Assembly (NCBI GenBank): GCA_963666535.1
Contig: OY762913.1
Location: 1,922,001-1,986,000, forward strand
DNA from: G963666535 sp963666535
Lineage (GTDB): Bacteria > Bacillota > Clostridia > Oscillospirales > Oscillospiraceae
DNA length: 64,000 bases
Direction of reading: 5' to 3'
Shown: in pieces, positions 37,246 through 44,598 of the stretch
Layout of the letters: every line of letters starts with the position of its first letter
Numbering within the stretch: position 1 is the first letter of the stretch
Translations under genes and position numbers: made by a program
The notes under the pieces: model-generated
Databases searched by the model: none
Told to the model about the DNA's origin: nothing
What the model saw: only the letters and a program-made list of their open reading frames with translations

Positions 37246-37600
37246 TCATTGATTTCACAGTGCTTTTCTGGATTTATCTTTGTTAATTTTTGTGCCGTAA
37301 TCCAATATCATATTTGCATTTTGTCGTAGATTTTAGTAGTCAGATAACTAAAAAATACTAAAAAAACTAAGACTCCACGGTGGCACCACGTCATCGCACC
37401 CACGCAAAGCTCCCGCAGACTGTCAATGTCCACGGTGCATACTCTGCCACCATCTGCATATACTATCACCGGCAGCAACGAATTGTATTTATTTACGGTT
37501 TTAGTTCTGCCAAAAGACGCTCCTTTTATATGGGGGCGTCTTTTTATATGGCGAGGCGTAGCACTATAGAACAGCACAACCCAGACATCTGCTCTTAACG
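37246..37600. repeat. Terminator-type repeat, copy 3 (longest)
   Basis: Starts at the right edge of IS copy A with TCATTGATTTCACAGTGC, which resembles the sequence behind tRNA-Gly (32686 on). It continues through ACTAAAAAATACTAAAAAAAC and CTCCCGCAGACTG to the block CACCATCTGCATATACTATCACCGGCAGCAACGAA, TTTACGGTTTTAGTTCTGCC and the hairpin GACGCTCC TTTTATAT GGGGGCGTC with TTTTTATATGG. Non-coding. Confidence 0.72.
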
Positions 37601-37707
37601 TCCGGGTCACCTGTTGGACAATGAAAAAGAAAAAGGTGTCCTTGCGAGTATGATCACACCTCCTGCAGTGCGCCGATCACAGCATCACCGTCCGCAGCAA
37701 CCAGTGA

Positions 37708-37812
37708 TACGATCATTCAGCGGAGTGCTGCGGCTATACCATTGATTTCGTGCGCCAGTTTTACGACTTGTCCTATCCCGAGGCGGTGACGAAGCTGGAC
37801 GCAAGGCTGCCA
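37708..37812 (+). pseudogene. Remnant of a CHC2-zinc-finger (primase-like) gene
   Basis: A 35-codon stretch in one frame reads YDHSAECCGYTIDFVRQFYD then LSYPEAVTKLDARL. This fits the last third of the CHC2 zinc-finger domain of DnaG-like primases carried by plasmids, phages and conjugative elements (pattern ..CGG.. .DFV...). A stop (TGA) directly precedes it and no start or ribosome site is present; the frame then drifts into unrelated sequence. Only a fragment is left. It points to an earlier mobile element in this region. The assignment rests on a short match by eye. Confidence 0.5.
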
Positions 37813-37855
37813 GCCGCTTACATAAAACTTTACAGCAGTAAGGGTTTGATGATGA

Positions 37856-37892
37856 AAAAGCATGGCAGCGTTTCATTAACTGCCATGCTTTT
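37856..37892 (-). terminator. Terminator of the DUF3781 gene
   Basis: Stem AAAAGCATGGCAG / CTGCCATGCTTTT, on the minus strand followed by TTTTTCATC. It abuts the stop codon of the gene. Confidence 0.85.
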
Positions 37893-38359
37893 CAGGTTCG
37901 TCTGTGGGCAGTGATAATGGTGTAGCTGTGGGCATTTACGGTAATTTCGTAGCCGTCCACAGCGATGTACCAATTCTTGCCCTTTCGTGTGATACTGGCA
38001 TTTGGGGCTTTGACCTTTTCGCGGCACCAGCGAACCACATCGTCCGTGTCCAAGCTCAGATTTTTCCGAATTCGTTCAGCACCCAAATCGGTAGTTTGCA
38101 GCTGATTCAAACTCGCTAGCAGCAACTCCAAGTTGCGGCTAGCATCAGCGGAGGACTGCGGTGCTGTGGATGGGTTTACTTCATACAGCGCTTCTGCAAT
38201 CAGCGCCTTGGATATGTACATTGCCTTCAATCGGTTGCCCAGAAGCGTGTGGTGCGGGCTCCCCTCCGGGAATTTTTCCTGCGCCTTTTCGCACTTATGA
38301 ATGATAGATTTAATGGAGCCGAGCGCCTGGGATAACTCCTCCGCTGTGTAATTTTTCAT
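37892..38359 (-). CDS. DUF3781 domain protein
   Basis: A 155-residue soluble protein. The N-terminal ~65 residues are helical (MKNYTAEELSQALGSIKSII) and charged. The C-terminal ~75 residues match DUF3781: LGAERIRKNLSLDTDDVVRW, then a basic strand KNWYIAVDGYEITVNAHSYT. The domain is common in clostridia and bacilli in variable, mobile settings; its function is not known. The family context and the DNA-rich neighbourhood do not settle a role. Terminated directly by the hairpin at 37856-37892. Confidence 0.75.
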   Translation of the reverse strand: MKNYTAEELSQALGSIKSIIHKCEKAQEKFPEGSPHHTLLGNRLKAMYISKALIAEALYEVNPSTAPQSSADASRNLELLLASLNQLQTTDLGAERIRKNLSLDTDDVVRWCREKVKAPNASITRKGKNWYIAVDGYEITVNAHSYTIITAHRRT

Positions 38360-38436
38360 AGTGTCTTACCTCAATTTATTATCATAAATCTATTTTATCA
38401 CAGAACGTCAGCCAAAGAAAGGAGCCTCTCATCAGA

Positions 38437-38620
38437 GGTCATTCGGTCGCCCAACCGATTGAGCTTCAAGCGTGAGACTTTCCAATCACATGAATTATCC
38501 GGCTAATCCCAGATTAAGAATAATTTGATGCCTCAGTCACCTTGGTAACGCTGCCGTATTCCGCGGTTTTAATTGAAGCCAACTTGTATGCTCTCAACTA
38601 CTTATATCTGGTTCTTTCAT
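38437..38620 (-). pseudogene. Remnant of a LysR-type regulator (N-terminal HTH)
   Basis: AAGGAG and an ATG at 38620 begin a frame that stops after eight codons. In a shifted frame the sequence reads AYKLASIKTAEYGSVTKVTE then ASNYS-stop-SGISRIIHVIGKS, the typical LysR helix-turn-helix (..FTKAAE.L.YSQSGISR.I..LE) with a stop codon replacing the usual Q and a second stop soon after. The effector domain is missing. It lies upstream of nothing it could control now. Decayed; assignment by motif only. Confidence 0.55.
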
Positions 38621-38718
38621 GAATTAGTCTCCTTAATTCTGGTGGTATGGTCGGCAAACCTTTACCACTCTTTCTCGGAAATTTCCCCTTGGCTGTTTTC
38701 TCCTCGCTATAAGCTGTT
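38621..38718. other. Intergenic stretch, nothing recognised
   Basis: Sequence between the LysR remnant and the hairpins at 38719; no frame or motif supported. Confidence 0.5.
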
Positions 38719-38802
38719 GTCACCCCCCAGCACAGCTGGGGGGTGACCTTACTGCTAACAGCCCAAAAGCTCCGCCCTTTTAGAGATGGGCGGAGCTTTT
38801 TT
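38719..38802 (+). terminator. Two hairpins, the second an intrinsic terminator
   Basis: GTCACCCCCCAGC / GCTGGGGGGTGAC (38719-38747), then AAAAGCTCCGCCC / GGGCGGAGCTTTT with T6 (38765-38802). The second works best on the plus strand but could also end the nadABC transcript on the minus strand. Confidence 0.65.
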
Positions 38803-38857
38803 GAAGTCTATAGCTTATTTGTTGCCATACCTCAGCCGCCTAATCACTTATCTAAAT

Positions 38858-39691
38858 TTACAGCGCAAATTTAAGGCTTATATCAAGTGAGCGCACCGTG
38901 TGCGTCAGTGCGCCGATGGAAATAATATCGACACCGGTATTCGCGACCGCCAGCAAATCTCGCTCCCCCATATTACCGGAAGCCTCGACAAGCGCGCGGC
39001 CGTTTATAAAGGCGACCGCCTCTTTCATTTGCGCGTTTGTCATATTATCCAGCATGATGATTTCCACACCCGCTTCAAGTGCTTGTCTCACTTCGTCCAT
39101 TGTCGCAGTTTCCACTTCGACCTTGAGGGTGTGAGGGATATTCATTTTCACTGCCTTGACTGCACGTTCAATGCCGCCCGCCGCCACAATATGATTATCC
39201 TTAATGAGCACCCCATCGGAAAGGCCGACCCGATGATTTGAGCCGCCGCCTATACGTACTGCATACTTTTCCAGCACGCGCAGGCCTGGTGTCGTCTTCC
39301 TTGTGTCAGTAATCTTCGCCTTGGTTTCTTTCACGGCGGCGACTGCTTCAGCTGTCGCCGTAGCAATTCCTGACATGCGCTGTACAAGGTTCAGCACCGT
39401 GCGTTCGCCCGTTAGCACCGAACGAGCAGGCCCTTCAATGGATGCAATGACAGTGCCAACTACCACTTGCTGCCCGTCCGGCACGTGAATCCCCACCTTA
39501 ACTCGGGTATCTACAAGTTCAAAGGCCCGTTTTAACACCTCTCCGCCACAAAAAATGCCGCTTTGTTTCGCCACAAAGTGACCGCTTGCGCAAGCGTCCT
39601 CTGGCACGCAAGAATCAGTGGTAATGTCCCCGTATCCGATATCTTCGCACAGTGCATTTTTAATAATTTCGTCAATTTCAAAGCTAAACAT
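38858..39691 (-). CDS. nadC: Nicotinate-nucleotide pyrophosphorylase (carboxylating)
   Basis: Third step of de novo NAD synthesis: quinolinate plus PRPP gives nicotinate mononucleotide, CO2 and pyrophosphate. The 277-residue protein has the QPRTase N-terminal sandwich (ALCEDIGYGDITTDSCVPED) and the barrel with NLVQRMSGIAT. The active-site block is DTRKTTPGLRVLEKYAVRIG with GGSNHRVGLSDGVLIKDNH. The end shows LVEASGNM and GVDIISIGALTHTV. Full length. Last gene of nadA-nadB-nadC, 47 bp after nadB. Confidence 0.96.
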   Translation of the reverse strand: MFSFEIDEIIKNALCEDIGYGDITTDSCVPEDACASGHFVAKQSGIFCGGEVLKRAFELVDTRVKVGIHVPDGQQVVVGTVIASIEGPARSVLTGERTVLNLVQRMSGIATATAEAVAAVKETKAKITDTRKTTPGLRVLEKYAVRIGGGSNHRVGLSDGVLIKDNHIVAAGGIERAVKAVKMNIPHTLKVEVETATMDEVRQALEAGVEIIMLDNMTNAQMKEAVAFINGRALVEASGNMGERDLLAVANTGVDIISIGALTHTVRSLDISLKFAL

Positions 39692-39738
39692 AGTTATCTC
39701 TCCATGTCCGGTCCGCCTTGCGGCAGCATCATTACATT

Positions 39739-41268
39739 TTAATTTTCTCTATAGTGAGCACCCACGCTGCCTACCCGCAGGAGTGCGGCAGTGAGTATCC
39801 TATGTGATATAAGGGCCATATTATATGCTTCGGTAATTCCCTTGCTGTCAAGCCTGATCGTATCAAGTAAGCATAGAATTCCCCCCATCTCGGATCGTCC
39901 GCGTTCAAGCCCCAATTTGCTTCGAACAACCCAGCCGTCACGGTTCATAATTGCACGTATTTGATCCTTCACCTCATTGGGGTAAAGGTCAGATGCCGCA
40001 GCTTCCCGCACGACAGGAACCAAAATCTCACCCACCTTGCGGCACGCCGCCCCGGATATATGGCGAGCTGCCCTGCGCCCAAACACCAGACACTCAAGCA
40101 TGGAGTTGGAGGCCAGTCTGTTTGCGCCGTGTACGCCGGTATGTGCCGCCTCGCCGCAGGCATAGAGCCCAGGGATATTTGTCATAGCATCAAGGTTTGT
40201 ATCAATACCACCCATCATGTAATGCTGTACAGGACAGATGGGAATGAGATCCTTCGAAATATCAATGCCGCGCTTCATGCACTCAGTAAAAATTGTCGGA
40301 AACCTTGCGGACAAATGTTCTGAGGACTCGGCGGTAATGTCGAGAAACATATGGTCTGTGTCCATCTTCTTCATCTCGTGTACAATGCCGCGTGCCACAA
40401 TATCCCGTGGGGCAAGCTCTCCCATTGGGTGTATTGCGGTCATAAAGCGTTCGCCCAAAACGTTTTTAAGCTGTGCGCCCTCGCCGCGCAGAGCCTCAGA
40501 GATAAGAAAGGAACGTTCCTCCTTTCCCTTGTGGTAAAGACCCGTGGGATGAAATTGGATAAACTCCATGTTCTGCAGTTTGGCGCCTGCTCTCGCTGCT
40601 GCTGCAAGCCCGTCTGCCGTTGCAACGGACGGATTAGTGGAATGCTCGTATATCTGCCCAATTCCGCCTGTACATATAATAATGCTTGGTGTTTTGATCA
40701 CTTTATATCCGTCCTGATAAATGACTGCGCCGTCAACGCCTTGTGCTCCTGTCAGCATATCAAGAAAAAAAGTGTTTTGCATAAAGGTGATATTCGGCCT
40801 CGTTGCTACAATGACAGCAAGCGTCTTGACCGTTTCCCGGCCGGTTGCATCGCCATGGGCATGTACGACACGGTTTCTCCTGTGCCCACCCTCGAGGGTG
40901 ATCTGCAAGTCCCCGTCCTCATTTAAGTCAAAGGGCACACTTAAAGATCTGAGCACCTGTATATCACCAGGTCCTTCGTCCACAAGCACCCGAACCGCTT
41001 TTTCATTACACAGACCGGCGCCGGCTGTCAATGTGTCCTCCAGATGAAACTGGGGACGATCATCCGGCGCGATAGCCGCAGCAATACCGCCTTGAGCAAG
41101 CCACGAGTTTGAGATATCAACGTTCTCCTTGGTGATGATCGCGCAGGAAAGCTTCTCATCCAGATTAAGTGCTGCATAAAGCCCAGCAAGACCGCTGCCG
41201 ATAATCAGCACGTCAAAACTCAGCGTTTCTCTTGTCTTTATGTCATCAGTAAAAACATAACGCCTCAT
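39739..41268 (-). CDS. nadB: L-aspartate oxidase
   Basis: First step of NAD synthesis: FAD-dependent oxidation of aspartate to iminoaspartate, which NadA consumes. The 509-residue protein has the FAD fold DVLIIGSGLAGLYAALN (residues ~18-34), the SWLAQGGIAAAI loop, HxDATGRE and the C-terminal flavin contacts (YACGEAAHTGVHGANRLASN). The length is typical (500-540). In anaerobes fumarate probably serves as electron acceptor in place of oxygen; that is general knowledge. It starts 15 bp after nadA and is co-transcribed. Confidence 0.96.
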   Translation of the reverse strand: MRRYVFTDDIKTRETLSFDVLIIGSGLAGLYAALNLDEKLSCAIITKENVDISNSWLAQGGIAAAIAPDDRPQFHLEDTLTAGAGLCNEKAVRVLVDEGPGDIQVLRSLSVPFDLNEDGDLQITLEGGHRRNRVVHAHGDATGRETVKTLAVIVATRPNITFMQNTFFLDMLTGAQGVDGAVIYQDGYKVIKTPSIIICTGGIGQIYEHSTNPSVATADGLAAAARAGAKLQNMEFIQFHPTGLYHKGKEERSFLISEALRGEGAQLKNVLGERFMTAIHPMGELAPRDIVARGIVHEMKKMDTDHMFLDITAESSEHLSARFPTIFTECMKRGIDISKDLIPICPVQHYMMGGIDTNLDAMTNIPGLYACGEAAHTGVHGANRLASNSMLECLVFGRRAARHISGAACRKVGEILVPVVREAAASDLYPNEVKDQIRAIMNRDGWVVRSKLGLERGRSEMGGILCLLDTIRLDSKGITEAYNMALISHRILTAALLRVGSVGAHYREN

Positions 41269-41283
41269 TTGTGTATATCCCCT

Positions 41284-42189
41284 TTAATTGACTGCCACCA
41301 TGCGCTCCAGACTTAACCTTGCGTGCTCAAGCTCACTGCTTGTGAGAGTGATTTCCTCTGCGTTGTTTTTCAGTGCATAGAGCACGTCGTCAAGCCGCGT
41401 TTTTTTCATATTAGAACAGACGAGACCCGGCGTGAGCAGATAGACCTGTTTCTGTGGAAACATGACACGAAGCCTGTCCACGACGCCTACCTCTGTCCCG
41501 ATCATAAAGCTCGAATTGCCGGACTCCTTCACATACTGAAGAATACCTGCGGTACTTCCCACATAATCCGCCTTTTTCAACACCTCCGCAGGGCACTCCG
41601 GGTGTACAAGCACCTTCGCCTCTGGGTGCGCTGTCATTGCCCTGTCAATATCCTCAGGCTTTACTTGATTGTGGATCGGACAATAACCTTCAAATAGGAC
41701 AAACTCTTTTTCCGGTACGTGCTGTGCCGCATATGCCCCCAAGTTTTGATCTGGAACAAATATAATCTTCTTTTGCGAAAGAGATTTTACCACCTTTACA
41801 GCGGATGAGGATGTGCAGCAGATATCACATTCAGCCTTCACCGCGGCGGAAGAGTTGATGTAGCATACAACCGCGGCATCCGGATATTGCAGGCGGAGTG
41901 CTCTTACATCTTCCGGGCTTACCATATCTGCCATCGGGCAGCCCGCCTGTGAGGCAGGTAAAAGCACCGTTTTTTGGGGGTTTAGTATTTTTGCGCTTTC
42001 CGCCATAAAACGCACACCGCATAAGACAATTATGTCCTCTGCAGCCTCACGGGCACGTTTTGCCAGTTCAAAAGAGTCACCGACATGGTCTGCAATCTCC
42101 TGGATATCCATCGTCTGGTAGAAATGCGCAAGTATAACCGCATTTTTTTCTTTTTTCAGCGCTATAATTTGTTCCTGAATATCAGTCAT
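41284..42189 (-). CDS. nadA: Quinolinate synthase
   Basis: Condenses iminoaspartate with dihydroxyacetone phosphate to quinolinate with a [4Fe-4S] cluster. The 301-residue protein shows the three-fold repeated fold with AVILAHFYQTMDIQEIADHV, LCGVRFMAESAKILNP (first cluster cysteine), then CCTSSSAVKVVKSL, HPECPAEVLKKADYVGST and the final cysteine in LLTPGLVCSNMKKT. First gene of nadABC, with GAGGACGAG ahead of the ATG. A NiaR-type niacin operator may lie in the 42190-42300 region, but I could not identify one. Confidence 0.96.
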   Translation of the reverse strand: MTDIQEQIIALKKEKNAVILAHFYQTMDIQEIADHVGDSFELAKRAREAAEDIIVLCGVRFMAESAKILNPQKTVLLPASQAGCPMADMVSPEDVRALRLQYPDAAVVCYINSSAAVKAECDICCTSSSAVKVVKSLSQKKIIFVPDQNLGAYAAQHVPEKEFVLFEGYCPIHNQVKPEDIDRAMTAHPEAKVLVHPECPAEVLKKADYVGSTAGILQYVKESGNSSFMIGTEVGVVDRLRVMFPQKQVYLLTPGLVCSNMKKTRLDDVLYALKNNAEEITLTSSELEHARLSLERMVAVN

Positions 42190-42424
42190 TATCTCGTCCT
42201 CTTGGCACTGACTTTCTCGTTTAATTCGTTAGTGCATACGTTAAAGATAGTTTCGGCAATCGCAATACAAAGCATCCCCCCTTTTTACAAAATCTAACCC
42301 AGTATGGGCAGTCCCTTTCTGCACCCGCCTTTCCTTGAATAATGTGACAGAAATAAATTGAATTTCTATTGCATGGTGGATGAACATACGCATTTTTAGC
42401 CATCCACGTGATGAAAAAATGGTC

Positions 42425-42605
42425 AAAATGCACCTCCGCAGACGATCAACGACGGTCTGCGGGGGCGCAAATTATTCGTGCATAACCTGCCAGCATTTGA
42501 ATATACTATAACAGGCAGCAATAAGTCGTATTTGTTTATGATTTCAGCACTGCCAAAAGACGCTCCTTTTATATGGGGGCATCTTTTTATATGCCTAGTA
42601 CACAC
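42425..42605. repeat. Terminator-type repeat, copy 4 (divergent)
   Basis: CTCCGCAGACGATCAACGACGGTCTGCGGGGG hairpin region (42430-42463), then GTGCATA.CCTGCCAGCATTTGAATATACTATAACAGGCAGCAA, TTTATGATTTCAGCACTGCC and the hairpin GACGCTCC TTTTATAT GGGGGCATC. Same order as copies 2 and 3. Lies between nadA and gdhA. Confidence 0.7.
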
Positions 42606-42618
42606 CTTGGAACAGAAC

Positions 42619-42649
42619 AAACCGAACGCCTACGCCTGGCGTTCGGTTT
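42619..42649. terminator. Hairpin, probable terminator
   Basis: Perfect stem AAACCGAACGCC / GGCGTTCGGTTT with loop TACGCCT, just after repeat copy 4. Confidence 0.5.
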
Positions 42650-42748
42650 GCCTAAGGGGATGTAACGGAAAAGAATTATCTTTATCAAGTTATAATAGTT
42701 CAAAGATATTAACAAAGCACATCGCAAAAGGCCGATGCCCGGATTAAA

Positions 42749-42782
42749 CACAGACGGCTTGTGACCATAAGCCGTCTGTGTC
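42749..42782. terminator. Hairpin downstream of gdhA
   Basis: Perfect stem ACACAGACGGCTT / AAGCCGTCTGTGT. About 107 bp beyond the gdhA stop, without a clear T-run, so its terminator role is only likely. Confidence 0.5.
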
Positions 42783-42888
42783 GGTGCATAGCTGCGGGAG
42801 CCATCGCGAATGGCAGCCCCCAGAGTGATGCTGGGGTCGGCAAAGCTTTTCATGGTAGCCTGCTTCATATTAGGGAACCCACTAAGTT

Positions 42889-44235
42889 TTATATTCCGAG
42901 TCTCATCATTGCATCAGCGACCTTTATAAATCCGGCTACATTTGCGCCTACTATGAGGTTCCGTTCCATGCCGCACGTGAGGGATGCATCATAGGCATTG
43001 TGAAAAATGTTTTTCATGATTGCCTGTAGTTTGATATCGACTTCTTCGAAAGTCCAAGATAAGTGCTGACTATTCTGGCTCATTTCCAAGCCGCTTGTGG
43101 CCACGCCGCCGGCGTTGGCAGCTTTTGCGGGACCGAACAGAATGCCTGCACTGAGGAATATTTTTGTGGCCTCAAGCGTACAGGGCATATTTGCACCTTC
43201 CACAACGCAAATTGCGCCATTTTGAACCAGGGTTTTTGCAGAATCTGCATCTATTTCGTTTTGCGTGGCGCATGGAAGGGCTATGTCACACTTAATTGCC
43301 CAAATTCCTCTACAGCCTTCGTGATACTCGGCAGATGGAACTTCTTTTATATATTCGCTGATACGTTCGCGGCGGCGGAATTTAATATCCTTCACTATAT
43401 CCAGCTTTATCCCCTGAGCGTCATAGATATAGCCGTTTGAGTCACACAGTGCGACAACATTAGCGCCAAAGCTCTGAGCCTTTTCACAGGCGTATATGGC
43501 AACGTTTCCTGAACCCGAGATGACAACGGTTTTGCCATTGAAACTTTCGTTTTTCATGCATGAGAGCATTTCCTGCGTGAAATAGCACAGACCATACCCC
43601 GTAGCTTCCGGACGCGCGAGGCTTCCGCCGTAGCTGAGGCTTTTGCCCGTAAGAACGCCGGCATCAAAACGACCCGTAATCCTTTTGTATTGGCCAAACA
43701 TATATCCTATTTCACGGGCACCAACGCCGATATCACCTGCTGGCACGTCGGTAAACTGACCGATGTATCTGTACAGCTCAGTCATGAAACTCTGGCAAAA
43801 GCGCATAACCTCCACATCCGACTTGCCTTTGGGATCAAAGTCTGCGCCGCCTTTGCCACCCCCGAGCGGGAGAGTTGTAAGACTGTTCTTGAGAATTTGC
43901 TCAAATCCCAAGAATTTTATGACCGAAGGGCAGACGGAGGAATGAAAACGAAGGCCTCCTTTGTAAGGACCTATTGCGGAGTTAAACTGAACACGATATC
44001 CGCGATTTATCTGGAGATTTCCGTTATCATCATACCAAGGAACGCGGAATGTTATGAAGCGCTCCGGTTCAACGAAAGCTTCAATAACACCGCTTTTTTC
44101 GTATTCTGGATGGGTTGACAAAAACGGTTCGAGGCTTATTAGAACCTCAAGTACGGCTTGATGAAATTCCAGTTCTCCGGGATTTCGTTTTTGAACGGAC
44201 TTGTAAACTTTTTTCAAATAATCGTTTGTAAGCAT
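42889..44235 (-). CDS. gdhA: NADP-type glutamate dehydrogenase
   Basis: Reductive amination of 2-oxoglutarate with ammonium, a low-affinity entry of fixed nitrogen. The 448-residue protein is the hexameric 450-residue class: YRVQFNSAIGPYKGGLRFH with the catalytic-lysine loop LGGGKGGADFDPKGKS, the DVPAGDIGVGAREIGYMFG segment, and a Rossmann domain with VISGSGNVAIYA. The C-terminus keeps ANAGGVATSGLEMSQN. The start is the ATG at 44235 (MLTNDYLKK) with AAAGGAGAAG upstream; the longer frame has no site. Lies on the minus strand between the NAD genes and the nif region, but has its own promoter space. Confidence 0.96.
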   Translation of the reverse strand: MLTNDYLKKVYKSVQKRNPGELEFHQAVLEVLISLEPFLSTHPEYEKSGVIEAFVEPERFITFRVPWYDDNGNLQINRGYRVQFNSAIGPYKGGLRFHSSVCPSVIKFLGFEQILKNSLTTLPLGGGKGGADFDPKGKSDVEVMRFCQSFMTELYRYIGQFTDVPAGDIGVGAREIGYMFGQYKRITGRFDAGVLTGKSLSYGGSLARPEATGYGLCYFTQEMLSCMKNESFNGKTVVISGSGNVAIYACEKAQSFGANVVALCDSNGYIYDAQGIKLDIVKDIKFRRRERISEYIKEVPSAEYHEGCRGIWAIKCDIALPCATQNEIDADSAKTLVQNGAICVVEGANMPCTLEATKIFLSAGILFGPAKAANAGGVATSGLEMSQNSQHLSWTFEEVDIKLQAIMKNIFHNAYDASLTCGMERNLIVGANVAGFIKVADAMMRLGI

Positions 44236-44279
44236 ATTACTTCTCCTTTTGAATTTTTCTAGCAAATACAAAAACAAAT

Positions 44280-44598
44280 ATAATGTATTATTTTGTTAAT
44301 TATATTCGCAGAAAAGAAGAAATGCAAGAAATAAACAATTAATTTATAATCAGTTTTGTGCGCCAGCCAAATACCAAAAACAAGGCCGGATAAATTAATT
44401 TCTTAACGCAATAATCGTAAACGCTCAATCTTAGGGCGCATGGACACGCAAAAGTCCCTGGAGCCACAGCTCCAGGGACTCGTCATTTTATCATTTCTTG
44501 CTATTGATAAGCGGCTGTCATATGACCAAAGAGAGCTATAACTACCACACCAATCAAGCCTTGCTGCGAAACCTGTTCGCTTGCAATGGATTATCGGC
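44280..44598. other. Intergenic region between gdhA and the GH25 gene
   Basis: No supported gene. Holds the hairpin listed at 44453-44479; upstream of gdhA it is AT-rich (44270-44400) and probably carries that gene's promoter. Confidence 0.6.
44453..44479 (-). terminator. Hairpin downstream of the GH25 gene
   Basis: Perfect stem GTCCCTGGAGC / GCTCCAGGGAC with loop CACA, then TTTTGCG on the minus strand. About 120 bp beyond the GH25 stop. Confidence 0.65.

Noticed and set aside
35219..42600. CRISPR array from the repeated GACGCTCC hairpins
   Set aside because: The copies are kilobases apart, have no regular spacers, and no cas genes are present.
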